From assembly GCA_009784625.1 (NCBI GenBank), contig WRBI01000003.1, positions 1 through 64,000 on the forward strand: a stretch of DNA of 64,000 nt, written 5' to 3'. The notes below the pieces were generated by a model. That model saw nothing but the letters and a program-made list of their open reading frames with translations, searched no databases and had not been told where the DNA came from. Shown here piece after piece: positions 1-10,059 of the stretch. The stretch's first letter is position 1. Each line of letters opens with the position of its first letter. This DNA is from Oscillospiraceae bacterium. Lineage in GTDB: Bacteria; Bacillota; Clostridia; Oscillospirales; Ruminococcaceae. The position numbers and the translations under genes were made by a program.

Positions 1-184
1 CGCCCGTATTTTGGTGAATTTTGAGCCTTACTTCGTTGTCGTTACAAAGTACTGACGATGAGCGCCCATACAGCGAAGAGTCTCAGCGGAATACATATAG
101 TATTCCTTCCTCCTCCGCCTTGATATGCTCGAAAATTCACTCAAAGTCCGTGCATTCCCATTTGTGTCAACACACCCTAAATAC
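1..184. repeat. Probable non-coding interspersed repeat / MITE-like remnant, cut by the window edge
   Basis: Non-coding; its end TTTGTGTCAACACACCCTAAATA (161-183) recurs nearly identically at 20500-20524, also just downstream of an operon; weaker shared words (GAGCGCCC, GTGCATT). Confidence 0.45.
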
Positions 185-185
185 A

Positions 186-219
186 AAACCGCCGGATACT
201 TCGTCGTATCCGGCGGTTT
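186..219 (-). terminator. Terminator-like hairpin downstream of dctM
   Basis: Perfect 14-bp arms AAACCGCCGGATAC / GTATCCGGCGGTTT around TTCGTC. Confidence 0.75.
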
Positions 220-223
220 GTTA

Positions 224-1528
224 TTAGACGTTGAAACCGAACAGGCGGGGCAAAAAGAGGGTGATGGCCGGGACAAAGGTGATCAGCCCGAGAGGCACCA
301 GCAAACAGAGATAAAACGGCCCGTTCGCGAGTATCAGCCGCTCAGCCGGTGTTTTGGATACGGTCGCCGAGATAAACAGAACTGTGCCGACCGGCGGGGT
401 GATCAGCCCGATACCGGCGTTCAGGATCAGCATAACGCCGAAAGTGACCGGGCTCATCCCGATATCCGCAACCAGTGGGAGCAGGATTGGCGTGGTGATC
501 AGAATAACCGGGGCCATATCCATAATACTGCCGATCAACAGCAGGAACAAGTTGATCAGAAGCAGGATAACGATCGGGTTGTCGGTGAAGCCGGTGACCC
601 ACTCAGCGGCCAACGCAGGCACCCGTAAAAAAGTTAGCGCGAAGCCAAAAGCGGCCGAAACACCGATCAGAACCATGATGACGGACAGCATGTTGACCGC
701 TTCGGTCAGAATCCCCCAAACTTGTCTCCACTTAAAGCCCTTGTAGATGTATATCCCTATAAACAGGCAATAGACAACCGCAATGGCGGCCGATTCGGTG
801 GCGGTGAAGAAGCCGGCGACCACACCGACCACAACCAGCAGCACAACCGCGATCGCAAACAGCGACCCGGCAATTTCCCGCAGTAAAACCCGAAAGCTGA
901 ACTTGTCGCCCTTGGGATATTTGCGGATAACCGATATGATGTATACGGTCATCATAAACGAGATCGCCATGATCGCGACCGGAACATATCCGGCCAGAAA
1001 AAGCGCGCCAACCGAGACCCCGCCCGCCGCGGAGGCGTAGATGACCATGTTGTGGCCGGGCGGCTTAACCAGCGCCATCAGCGCGGTAGACATACACAGC
1101 GCGCCCGAAAAGTCGGTCTTATAGCCGTGTTTGGCCATCTGTGGGATGATAACAGGCCCCATAGAGGCAACGTCGGCGGCCGCAAAGCCGGAAATTCCGG
1201 CGAAAATAACTGAGCTCATAACGTTTACCTGGGCCAGCCCGCCGCGCAGCCATCCGACCATTGAGTGGGCCAGGCTGACCAGCCGGTCACCGATCCCCCC
1301 CGCGGCCAGGAGCGTCCCCATCGTGATAAAAAACGGAACCGCCATCAGGCTGAAGGACGAGATGCCCCGAATGGTGTGTTGGACAACCGCGGCCGGGGTA
1401 AACCCAAGATAAAGAAGACAAACCGTTGTGGAAATGCCGACAGCGAAGACAACCGGCACACGCAGCGCAACCAATAACAGCAGCCCGCCAATCAGTATAA
1501 GTATCGCGATATTATGATTCGGCACCAT
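224..1528 (-). CDS. dctM: TRAP transporter large permease (DctM family)
   Basis: 434-aa multi-TM protein typical of DctM; AGGAGG RBS upstream of ATG at 1528. Confidence 0.88.
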   Translation of the reverse strand: MVPNHNIAILILIGGLLLLVALRVPVVFAVGISTTVCLLYLGFTPAAVVQHTIRGISSFSLMAVPFFITMGTLLAAGGIGDRLVSLAHSMVGWLRGGLAQVNVMSSVIFAGISGFAAADVASMGPVIIPQMAKHGYKTDFSGALCMSTALMALVKPPGHNMVIYASAAGGVSVGALFLAGYVPVAIMAISFMMTVYIISVIRKYPKGDKFSFRVLLREIAGSLFAIAVVLLVVVGVVAGFFTATESAAIAVVYCLFIGIYIYKGFKWRQVWGILTEAVNMLSVIMVLIGVSAAFGFALTFLRVPALAAEWVTGFTDNPIVILLLINLFLLLIGSIMDMAPVILITTPILLPLVADIGMSPVTFGVMLILNAGIGLITPPVGTVLFISATVSKTPAERLILANGPFYLCLLVPLGLITFVPAITLFLPRLFGFNV

Positions 1529-1640
1529 CTGTGTTGTCCTCCTTTTTCAGCAATGCTTTTATATGGTCACAAGTCACTTCAATGTTAAAGAACATCATAA
1601 AGAGCGCGCCGAGGGGAACCGGGAAAAACCGCCAGAAACG
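1512..1640 (-). pseudogene. 3' remnant of a TRAP small permease (DctQ)
   Basis: Minus-strand frame ends FWRFFPVPLGALFMMFFNIEVTCDHIKALLKKEDNTDGAES*, DctQ-C-terminus-like, overlapping the dctM start; beyond ~1640 the frame runs antisense to uxaC. Confidence 0.55.
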
Positions 1641-2414
1641 GTGGACGATCTCAAACAGGCGCTGGGGGTGCGGATTTCCTACTTTGCCGAAAACGGCTGC
1701 CAGGCCTCCGACCACGGGCTGGACTACATCTTCTTCCGCCCGGCGGATGACGCCGCCGTTGAAAACATCTTCCAAAGCGGGCTGAGCGGCGGGGCTGTGA
1801 GCGCAGCTGAAGCCGAAAGCTTCAAGACCGCGCTTATGCTCTTTTTTGGCAAGCAGTTCGCGCGGCTGGGCTGGATTATGCAGCTGCATTACGGAGCACA
1901 GCGCAACAACAACACGGCCGCGTTCGAAAAGCTTGGCCCGGATACCGGGTACGACTCGATCAGCGCACGCGAGTGCAGCGGCGCGGTCACCGGCTTTTTG
2001 AACGCCCTCAAAGCGCAGGGCGCGCTGCCCAAAACCATTCTCTACTCGCTTAACCCTCACGACGACGCTATGCTGATAACCGCTATGGGCTGTTTTCAGG
2101 GCGCGGGTACGCCGGGCAAAATTCAGCACGGGTCAGCCTGGTGGTTTAACGACACCAAAACCGGGATGGAGCAACAGATGTTAAACCTCGCAAGCGCCGG
2201 TATTCTGGGCGTGTTTGTGGGGATGCTCACCGACTCGCGTTCCTTTCTGTCCTACGCCCGCCACGAATACTTCCGGCGAGTCCTCTGCAACCTTTTGGGT
2301 GGCCTTGTCGAAAACGGCGAGTACCCCGCAGACATGGACGCGCTGGGCGAGATGGTAAAAGATATTTCTTTCCGCAATACAGCGCGGTACTTTGGCTACA
2401 ACATGAATGTATAG
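1641..2414 (+). pseudogene. uxaC: Glucuronate isomerase (UxaC) C-terminal part, 5'-truncated
   Basis: VDDLKQALGVRISYFAENGCQASDHGLDY...YSLNPHDDAMLITAMGCFQ...GKIQHGSAWWFNDTKTGMEQQ...LGVFVGMLTDSRSFLSYARHEYFRR is UxaC-like but covers only about the C-terminal half. Confidence 0.8.
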
Positions 2415-2431
2415 AGAGGGGAGGGGCTGAC

Positions 2432-2764
2432 ATGCACACAATATTCAGCGGCGTGATCCCCCAAGAGCCAAACGAAAACGTGATCCGGCGGGTCTTGGCG
2501 CACAGCGAAAACCTGATGATGGTGCACATTACCTTTCGCAAAAAAAGCGGGGACGCCGGCTTTCACAGGCACCCCCACGAGCAGATCACATATGTAGACA
2601 GCGGCAAGGTCGAGTATTTCATAAAAGGCAAAGGGACGATCATGTCGCCGGGAGATTCGATCTATGTGTCGCCGAATGTCGAACATGGCTTAAAGCCGCT
2701 TGAAGACAACTGCGTGGTGCTGGACGCGTTTACCCCACAGCGGGACGACTTTTTGGGCAAGTAA
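2432..2764 (+). CDS. Cupin-domain protein
   Basis: 110 aa; H-x-H-P-H-E-Q and G-D-S-I-Y-V-x-P-N-V-E-H cupin motifs. Confidence 0.8.
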   Translation: MHTIFSGVIPQEPNENVIRRVLAHSENLMMVHITFRKKSGDAGFHRHPHEQITYVDSGKVEYFIKGKGTIMSPGDSIYVSPNVEHGLKPLEDNCVVLDAFTPQRDDFLGK

Positions 2765-2779
2765 AAGCCATAAGCGACA

Positions 2780-2814
2780 AATCAGCGGCAGACCTGTGTG
2801 GCCTGCCGCTGATT
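2780..2814. terminator. Bidirectional terminator-like hairpin between convergent genes
   Basis: AATCAGCGGCAG / CTGCCGCTGATT inverted repeat. Confidence 0.7.
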
Positions 2815-2830
2815 GCCGCCTATAAACCGG

Positions 2831-3817
2831 TTACTCGAAGCTAAAACGCAGCCCGGCCGCCTTTCGGATATCGTCAAGAAGTTTGATCACCCCAACGCTG
2901 AATGTTTGATCGAGCCGCTCGCTTTCAAGTAAGCCGCCCCTGATACACCGCGCCGCCTCGCGTATTTGATACTCAAATCCGTTGACCTCAAACGGCATCT
3001 CAAATGTGAGCGGCTCTTCGCCGTCTTTGTGCAAAACCATCTGCTGTGCGTGCTGGTAATTGGGCAGCGCGATCCTGCCCTTTGTACCGAATATGACGCC
3101 CTCAATCGGCATTGCCACACCGATTGAAGCCGAGAGCGCGGCCGATTTGCCGCCACCGTAAGTTAAGATCACTGTGCCCAGGTCATCTGTGCCGGCGTCG
3201 CAAATATTCAGGTGTGCTTTTATGCCGTTGGGGTTTAATCCCAGCGCAAGCGCCGCGAAAGCGATGTTGTATATCCCCACATCCAGCAGTGCGCCGCCGC
3301 CCAGGGATGAGTCCAGCTTCATCTCTTTTCGGGCGCCGGCAGGCGCAAACCCGTATTCGGCGCGGACATGCCGCACTTCGCCGATCTCGCCCTCCGCGAT
3401 CAACTGCCTGATTTTGTGATACATGGGCAGGTGCATGGTCCAAATCCCGTCCATCAGAAAAAGTCCTTTGCCGCGGGCCGCCTCAAAAAGCTTTCGCGCA
3501 TCCTGCGCGTTTGTGGTAAACGGCTTTTCGCACAACACATGCTTGCCCGCGTTCAGGCAAAGCATCGCGCTCTCAAAATGGTAACGGTTCGGTGTGGCGA
3601 TGTATACGGCGTCGATTCCGCCCGCGTTTGCCAGCTCTTCATGGGACCCAAAATACGCCTTCGCGCCATATTCTTCCGCGAACGCTTTTGCTTTGTCTAA
3701 GCTTCTGGAAGCAACGCCGGCCAAAGCCGCCTCACCACCCATGCTGCCGAGCGTGGCGGCGAACTTTTTCGCGATCATACCGGTTGACAGAATACCCCAT
3801 CGCAACATTGCCATCAT
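2831..3817 (-). CDS. Gfo/Idh/MocA family oxidoreductase
   Basis: N-terminal Rossmann segment and AGKHVLCEKPFTTN motif. Confidence 0.88.
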   Translation of the reverse strand: MMAMLRWGILSTGMIAKKFAATLGSMGGEAALAGVASRSLDKAKAFAEEYGAKAYFGSHEELANAGGIDAVYIATPNRYHFESAMLCLNAGKHVLCEKPFTTNAQDARKLFEAARGKGLFLMDGIWTMHLPMYHKIRQLIAEGEIGEVRHVRAEYGFAPAGARKEMKLDSSLGGGALLDVGIYNIAFAALALGLNPNGIKAHLNICDAGTDDLGTVILTYGGGKSAALSASIGVAMPIEGVIFGTKGRIALPNYQHAQQMVLHKDGEEPLTFEMPFEVNGFEYQIREAARCIRGGLLESERLDQTFSVGVIKLLDDIRKAAGLRFSFE

Positions 3818-3896
3818 CCTTGTCTAAATTAAATTTGCAGGGTTTCAAATGCGCATTTTAATTATAGCAAAGAACAACTTGTCTATCAAGCGAAAA

Positions 3897-3917
3897 AGCC
3901 GCCCGATCAGGGCGGCT
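3897..3917 (-). terminator. Terminator-like hairpin after ridA-like gene
   Basis: AGCCGCCC / GGGCGGCT with T-rich minus-strand continuation. Confidence 0.65.
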
Positions 3918-3932
3918 GGGCTGATCGGTCGC

Positions 3933-4427
3933 TTATACTTCGAATATGAATTCAATTTCCACAGTGATGTCGCCCGGCAGCTCGTTTGTGCCCAGCGCTG
4001 AGCGCGCGCCCTTGCCGCGGTCTTCGCCAAAGATGTCGCAGAGCAGCTGTGACCCGCCGTTGATCACTTCCGGCTGGCGGTTGAACCCCGGCGCGCTCTC
4101 CACAAAGCCGAGCAGCTTGACCACTGATTTAACTTTATTGAGATCACCCAAAAAGTGATGGAGCACACTCAGGCAGTTGAGCACACACAGGCGGGCGGCT
4201 TCCTGACCCTCCTCGATGGTGCGCTCTCCGCCGACTTTTCCGGCAATCACCGGTTTGCCGTCTTTGGTAGGCCCCTGCCCGGAAACAAAGAGCAGGCTGC
4301 CCACCTGCTTGACCGGCTTGTAGATTCCTCCCAGTGGCGGGTGTGGCGGCAGTTCAATCTGTAACTCTTTCAGCTTGTCGTAAACATTCATCTCACTCGC
4401 AAATCCCTTCTCACGATTATTTGACAC
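3933..4427 (-). CDS. RidA (YjgF/YER057c/UK114) family protein
   Basis: 164 aa; LFVSGQGP, VVKLLGFVESAPGFNRQPEVINGGSQLL, ARSALGTNELPGDITVEIEFIFEV are RidA-like. Confidence 0.85.
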   Translation of the reverse strand: MSNNREKGFASEMNVYDKLKELQIELPPHPPLGGIYKPVKQVGSLLFVSGQGPTKDGKPVIAGKVGGERTIEEGQEAARLCVLNCLSVLHHFLGDLNKVKSVVKLLGFVESAPGFNRQPEVINGGSQLLCDIFGEDRGKGARSALGTNELPGDITVEIEFIFEV

Positions 4428-4557
4428 GGCGATGCGCTCTACGCGCTTGTATTCCAGCCGAATGATACCACATTTTCGCTGGTTTGTAAACTTCGCACAC
4501 TTTGCAATCCCGACAAAATTGTGCTAAGATTCTTCTAAAACCAACTACACGGAGGTT

Positions 4558-5670
4558 GTGAACATGGCAAGATACGCCTTGGCCGACCCGTCCCGCGTTG
4601 ATTCCCCCGCCCTGCTCTACTACCCTGAGATCATCCGCGAAAACATCCGCAAAGCGATCCGGATCGCCGGCAGTCCGGGGCGAATCTGGCCTCACATCAA
4701 AACGCACAAGCTCCCCCAAATCGTCGGTATGCAAAGGGCGTTTGGGATCGAGCGCTTTAAGTGTGCCACCATCGCCGAGGCCGAAATGCTGGGGATGCAG
4801 GGCGTGCGCCATGTGCTGATCGCCTATCCGCTCATCGGCCCGGCTGTCCCGCGCTTTTTGCGCCTGATTCAAAAGTTTCCCGACACGGGCTGGTGGGCTT
4901 GTGTGGACAGCGAGATCGCCGCGAACCAGCTCGCAGACCATGCAGATAAGGCAGGGCTAAAACCGAATGTCCTGGCTGATGTGAACATGGGAATGAACCG
5001 CACCGGCGTCGCACTCAGTGATCTCGAGGGATTTTATACGGCGCTGGCAAAGTGCGAAAGCCTGCGCCTGCGCGGGATGCATTGCTATGACGGCCACATC
5101 CGCCACCCCGACCCTGCGCAGCGCCGGGCAGGCTGTGAACCCGCCGCGCAAAGCGCTTTGGAAATCCGCGCCCGCCTGCAAGCGGGGGGATTCGAGGCGG
5201 ATACAATCATCATGGGCGGCACCCCCACTTTTCCCTGTCACGCATCGCGCGAAAGCGTTTACCTTTCACCCGGCACCCTCTTTGTCAACGATCACGGCTA
5301 CTCTCAAAAGTTCGCCGACCTGCCCTTTACCCCCGCCGCCGCCCTGCTTGCCCGGGTGATCAGCCGTCCGGCCCCCGGCCTGTTTACGCTGGATTTGGGC
5401 CACAAGGCGATCAGCGCCGACCCCCAGGGTGTACGCGGGATCATCATCTCCCACCCACAGGCCAAAGCAGTCATGCACTCGGAAGAGCACTGGGTCTTTT
5501 CTCTGGACGAAGACGACCCCGCCCTGCCCGCCGTCGGTCAGGTGCTTTATGTGCTCCCGACGCACATCTGCTCAACCAATGCCCTTTACGACCAAGTGCT
5601 GGCCGTAGAAGACGGCAAAGTCACCGAAGTGTGGCAGACCGCCGCCCGCGGCCGCAAAATCACCATCTAA
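4558..5670 (+). CDS. D-threonine aldolase / alanine-racemase-fold PLP enzyme
   Basis: RIWPHIKTHKLPQIVGMQ PLP-lysine region and C-terminal VLPTHICSTNALYDQVLAVEDG metal-binding region typical of the D-TA family. Confidence 0.8.
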   Translation: MNMARYALADPSRVDSPALLYYPEIIRENIRKAIRIAGSPGRIWPHIKTHKLPQIVGMQRAFGIERFKCATIAEAEMLGMQGVRHVLIAYPLIGPAVPRFLRLIQKFPDTGWWACVDSEIAANQLADHADKAGLKPNVLADVNMGMNRTGVALSDLEGFYTALAKCESLRLRGMHCYDGHIRHPDPAQRRAGCEPAAQSALEIRARLQAGGFEADTIIMGGTPTFPCHASRESVYLSPGTLFVNDHGYSQKFADLPFTPAAALLARVISRPAPGLFTLDLGHKAISADPQGVRGIIISHPQAKAVMHSEEHWVFSLDEDDPALPAVGQVLYVLPTHICSTNALYDQVLAVEDGKVTEVWQTAARGRKITI

Positions 5671-5720
5671 CCAAAGCTGTGCTCAACGGCTTTACTGTCC
5701 GCGCATTTTTTGAATATTAT

Positions 5721-5747
5721 ACCCCGGCTTGTCAAACAGGCCGGGGT
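5721..5747 (+). terminator. Terminator-like hairpin
   Basis: ACCCCGGCTTG / CAGGCCGGGGT followed by CTT. Confidence 0.65.
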
Positions 5748-5987
5748 CTTGCCTTGCCCGTGATCACACAGAATGGTAACAAATCGGTAACAGAAATTTA
5801 GCATATCTCACAAATCCACCTGGCAAGCATTGGAAATAAAATGCATTGTGCCAGAACTCGATTTATGTTATAATCAGGCAAATTGGTAATACAGGTTTTT
5901 GATTAAAACCAGCGAATGCGCATGGTTGTCCTGTATTTCTTTTGGATGTGCGTTCGCGCGATAGATCGCTTTTGCGGGAGGTCATTT

Positions 5988-6683
5988 ATGAGGCTGCCGG
6001 ATTTAAGTGCCAGCGCAAAGCAATTAAAGCTGAGCGACCATATCTTTCACGAAATCAAACAGATGATATTCGACCGCAAGTGGGAACCGGGCGCAAGGCT
6101 GCCCTCAGAGCAGACTTTGTGCGAAACTTTCGGGGTCAGCCGGGTCACCATCCGAAACGCGCTTCATCGGCTGAAAGCGCTTGGCATCATCGAAACCCGG
6201 TTTGGCGCCGGTTCCTACGTCAAAAAGCTGGACCCAAGTGTGCGGATGAGTAGCCTGATTCCGGTCGCCTACCTGGAAGAGGACCTTGAGAGTGTTTTAG
6301 AATTTCGTATGGAAGTCGAGTCGGGTGCGTGCGCCATCGCGGCGGGCAAAGCCACCGGCCGGGACGTGGCGGCACTCAAGCGCCTGCTCAAAAAAATGCT
6401 GGCCCTTCAGGAAGACCTGGGCGCGCTCTCGCGGATAGACCTTGAGTTCCACTACACAATCGCGCAAATTTCCCGCAATAATCTGCTGATCAAAACATAT
6501 GAAATTGTAAGCGACGTTTACGCCCGCCATATGAAGCGGATGGTTACCGCGATGGGCGGCGACCTCGGCGTTTATTACCACGGGAAGATTGTGGCCGCAA
6601 TAGAAGCGCGCGACCCCAGCGCCGCGCGGGAAGTTATGTACGAGCACATCTACAAGAACTTAGAGTTTATCCGCACAAAATAG
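5988..6683 (+). CDS. GntR/FadR-family transcriptional regulator
   Basis: N-terminal wHTH (GARLPSEQTLCETFGVSRVTIRNALHRLKALGIIETRFGAGSYV) plus FCD-like domain; GGGAGG RBS favours ATG 5988 over ORF start 5916. Confidence 0.88.
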   Translation: MRLPDLSASAKQLKLSDHIFHEIKQMIFDRKWEPGARLPSEQTLCETFGVSRVTIRNALHRLKALGIIETRFGAGSYVKKLDPSVRMSSLIPVAYLEEDLESVLEFRMEVESGACAIAAGKATGRDVAALKRLLKKMLALQEDLGALSRIDLEFHYTIAQISRNNLLIKTYEIVSDVYARHMKRMVTAMGGDLGVYYHGKIVAAIEARDPSAAREVMYEHIYKNLEFIRTK

Positions 6684-6746
6684 GCATTATGTTCCGCGAA
6701 CCGCGGGACTTAAGCATCAGCCCCAAACAAAAAAGGAGAGTAATTT

Positions 6747-8081
6747 ATGAGTAAAAAGTTTGTTTCTCGCATTGCACTGCTTTTGGTTTTGGTAATGCTG
6801 CTGGCCGCTTGCGGCACCGGCGGCGGCACCGCGCCCGCGGCACCTTCCGGCGACGCGGCGGCACCTTCCGGCGACGGCGCGGCTGCCGGCGGCGCAGGGA
6901 GCGACCTTGACCCTGTCCACTTTATGGCATTTGCCATGGTAACCGGCCCCAACGCAGAATCCGGCCGTCAGGTACAAATGGCCGCGCAAACAGCCGAGTG
7001 GTACATAAACGATGTTTTGGGCGGCTTCCCCTCCCTTGGCGGGCGCCCCGTTCAAATCACTGTTATTGACTCCACTTCGGACGCCGCGCAGGCTTCTCTT
7101 CCCTTTGAGCAGGCGCTGGACGCCAGGGACTACTCTGTGGTCATCGGGAACGCAAACTCCTCGATCGCGCTGGTTCAGCTGCCGATCGCCGAGCGCTTTG
7201 AAATCCCCATGATCACGTCCGCGGCGGCCAACGCGGCCATCTCGCAGCAGGGCGCGTCCTTTGTCTTCCAGCCCGCCGCTGTAGCCGCGACTTTCATTCC
7301 GCTTCAGCTTTCTTTCCTTGACTACTTCGCGGAAAACTTGGGCCGAGATGTCGCCGACATGAGAATCGGCCTAGTCTATGCCAATGACGCGTGGGGTACA
7401 GACAACGCGAACAACACCAGAATCCAGCTGGAAGAGCGCGGCCTCAACCTGGCTTTTGACTCTTCTTACGAAGTGGCTACTTTTACAGACGCCACCCCGC
7501 TGGTTACCGCTTTGATGAACGCGGAAGTCGACGTTATCTTCCCCAGCTCTTACCCCTCCGACCTCAGTCTGATCTTCACCGCTATGGGTGCGCTCAACTA
7601 CCACCCGCTGATCATCGGCGGCGGCGCGGCCATGACTTGGCCTTCCCTGTACGTTGACATCGGCGAAGCCGTTAACGGCCTGACCTCTGTTGACTCTTGG
7701 GGATGGGACCAGGCCGGCGCGCGCAACAACCCGGGCTGGATGCAGATGAACGCCTGGTACGAAGAGCAATTCGGCGAGTTCATCCCCGGCCAGGGCGGCC
7801 CCACACTGATCAGCATCATGATGGCCTACGCCGCAATCGAGAGAATCGGTTCTGATGACCCCGTTGCCATCCGCGATGAGCTGCGCGGGCTGACTGCGGC
7901 CGACTGCGAATGGGCCGCCATCATCAACGGCAGCGCGCACTTTGATGCCGTAACCGGTCAAAACGTTGGTGCACTGCCCGTTATCCTCCAATGGCAGAAC
8001 AACCGCCCGACCGCCGTTTACCCGCACGACTTGGCGGCTTCCCCGCTGCTCGACCCCGACACCATGCAGCCTTTCAACTAA
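6747..8081 (+). CDS. Branched-chain-amino-acid-type ABC transporter substrate-binding lipoprotein
   Basis: Lipobox LLAACG, low-complexity linker, periplasmic-binding fold; first gene before LivHMGF. Confidence 0.85.
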   Translation: MSKKFVSRIALLLVLVMLLAACGTGGGTAPAAPSGDAAAPSGDGAAAGGAGSDLDPVHFMAFAMVTGPNAESGRQVQMAAQTAEWYINDVLGGFPSLGGRPVQITVIDSTSDAAQASLPFEQALDARDYSVVIGNANSSIALVQLPIAERFEIPMITSAAANAAISQQGASFVFQPAAVAATFIPLQLSFLDYFAENLGRDVADMRIGLVYANDAWGTDNANNTRIQLEERGLNLAFDSSYEVATFTDATPLVTALMNAEVDVIFPSSYPSDLSLIFTAMGALNYHPLIIGGGAAMTWPSLYVDIGEAVNGLTSVDSWGWDQAGARNNPGWMQMNAWYEEQFGEFIPGQGGPTLISIMMAYAAIERIGSDDPVAIRDELRGLTAADCEWAAIINGSAHFDAVTGQNVGALPVILQWQNNRPTAVYPHDLAASPLLDPDTMQPFN

Positions 8082-8182
8082 ACACATAGTTTGACAAAAT
8101 AAAAGATGGCCGGAGGATGGGGCCGGTTTGGGGTTCGCTCTGTCCGGCATTATCCTCCGGTTCTTGGTTAAAAGGTGATTTT

Positions 8183-9058
8183 ATGTTTCAAGTGATTGTA
8201 AACGGGCTGCTGATCGGCGGGGTATATGCGCTGATCGCCGTTGGCCTGACCATGATTCACGGTGTTATGAAGATCGTAAACTTTGCCCAGGGTGACTTTC
8301 TTGTAATCGGGCTGTACCTTACCTATGTCTACTACACTTTCTTGCCGGACGGCGCTCTGCCTTACTGGCTGATTCTGCCGGTCGCGGCCTCTATGTACCT
8401 GATCGGGTGCATTATTTTTAAAGCGTCTATCAACCGGGTGATCGGCGCGGGGGACAGCAACTATATCTTGCTGACCATCGGCCTTTCTTTCGTTATCCAA
8501 AACACATTACAGCTCGTCTTTGGCGCGAACTTTCGAAGTGTGCCGGTATCCAACGAGCTGCGATTCGGCTCGATCGAATTTCTCGGGACAATCTTCTCGG
8601 TCCCGCGCATCATCGCGTTTTTGGCCGCCGCCATGTTCGTTGTCTTCGTCAACTGGTTTTTGAGCAATACCGATATCGGCCGCGCAATGCGCGCAACCTC
8701 CGAAAACCGGGTTGTGGCCGAATCTTTGGGAATACGCACAAGCCGGGTCTATGTGATTGCGTTTGCGCTGGGCGCTATGTTCGCCGGCGTGTCCGGACTT
8801 TTGCTTTCGCCTATGTTCCTGGTCTTTCCCACACTGGGCGCGACTTTTGGGATGGTCGCTATGGCCGCCATTGTTTTGGGCGGGCTGGGCAACATCAAGG
8901 GCGCCCTGCTGGGCGGTTTGATCATCGGGCTTGTGGAATCTTTTATCTCGACTTATATAAGCGTAACCCTCGCGCAAGCGGGCATCAACCTCGCCCTTAT
9001 GCTGGTGCTGATACTTAGGCCCTACGGACTGTTGGGCGTTAAAAGGAGGACAGCATAA
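8183..9058 (+). CDS. livH: Branched-chain-amino-acid ABC permease (LivH type)
   Basis: MFQVIVNGLLIGGVYALIAVGLTMIHGVMKIVNFAQGDF is a typical LivH start. Confidence 0.9.
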   Translation: MFQVIVNGLLIGGVYALIAVGLTMIHGVMKIVNFAQGDFLVIGLYLTYVYYTFLPDGALPYWLILPVAASMYLIGCIIFKASINRVIGAGDSNYILLTIGLSFVIQNTLQLVFGANFRSVPVSNELRFGSIEFLGTIFSVPRIIAFLAAAMFVVFVNWFLSNTDIGRAMRATSENRVVAESLGIRTSRVYVIAFALGAMFAGVSGLLLSPMFLVFPTLGATFGMVAMAAIVLGGLGNIKGALLGGLIIGLVESFISTYISVTLAQAGINLALMLVLILRPYGLLGVKRRTA

Positions 9059-10059
9059 TGGCGATAACCAAACTGGCAAGAAAACACTGGCTGCTGATCG
9101 CTTTTCTGGCGCTGTGTTTCATTTATCCGTTTGTGATTGACAGCCGCTACTACACCCGTGTAGCAATGGAGGTCTTCTTCTTCGCGGCAATGGGCAACGC
9201 TTGGAATATCATCGGCGGCTATGGCAGGCAAACATCTTGGGCGTCTTCGACTTTTGTTGCCGTGGGCGCGTACACCTCTATCCTTTTGTTTGTCCGCTAC
9301 GGCGGCATTTCACCTTGGATAAGCATACTCCCCGCAATGGGTCTGGCCGTCCTTTTGGCCGTTATCATCGGCCTGCCCTGCTTTAGGATGCGCGGCGTTT
9401 ACTTCGCGATCGCCACCATTGCGTGCACCACAATATTCAGGCAGCTGCTCATCTACTTTGAGGGCTTTACCGGCGGCTCGCTCGGCGTTGCTTTCATGAT
9501 CCGCCGCGGCAACAGCTTTTGGAATTTACACTTTGACAGCGTTGTCCCCTTTTATTTCATCGCACTGGCATGGCTGTTGATCACGGTGGGCATTGTAACC
9601 TACATAGAGCGCAACCGCCTAGGGCATTATCTGCGCGCCATCTGCGACGACCAGGATGCCGCCGAATCGCTGGGCATCAAATCCTCGCGGGTTAAGTTGA
9701 CTGCGTTTATCATCTCGGCCATGCTGCTCTCGCTGACCGGGGTGCTGTATGTCTTCCAGCTGGGATTTGTTGACCCCAACACATTCGCCTCACACAACAT
9801 GAGTGTGCGGATTGCCATTGTGGCCATTCTGGGCGGGATGGGCAACAAGTGGGGGCCAACCGTCGGTGCTTTGGTCACCATCCCGCTGCTTGAGCTTTCC
9901 AACGCCTATTTGCAGCATGTGGGCGGCGGCGGCGCGGGCTGGGTGATGTACGGCCTGCTGATCGTTGTTATCGTGCTCTTCAAGCCCAACGGCATCATCT
10001 CCCTGTTTGATAATGTAAGCTTTGGCAAAAAGAAGCTGGGGGGTGGCGCAAGTGTCTAA
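9058..10059 (+). CDS. livM: Branched-chain-amino-acid ABC permease (LivM type)
   Basis: GNAWNIIGGYGRQTSWASSTFVAVGAY and C-terminal AILGGMGNKWGPTVGA. Confidence 0.9.
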   Translation: MAITKLARKHWLLIAFLALCFIYPFVIDSRYYTRVAMEVFFFAAMGNAWNIIGGYGRQTSWASSTFVAVGAYTSILLFVRYGGISPWISILPAMGLAVLLAVIIGLPCFRMRGVYFAIATIACTTIFRQLLIYFEGFTGGSLGVAFMIRRGNSFWNLHFDSVVPFYFIALAWLLITVGIVTYIERNRLGHYLRAICDDQDAAESLGIKSSRVKLTAFIISAMLLSLTGVLYVFQLGFVDPNTFASHNMSVRIAIVAILGGMGNKWGPTVGALVTIPLLELSNAYLQHVGGGGAGWVMYGLLIVVIVLFKPNGIISLFDNVSFGKKKLGGGASV

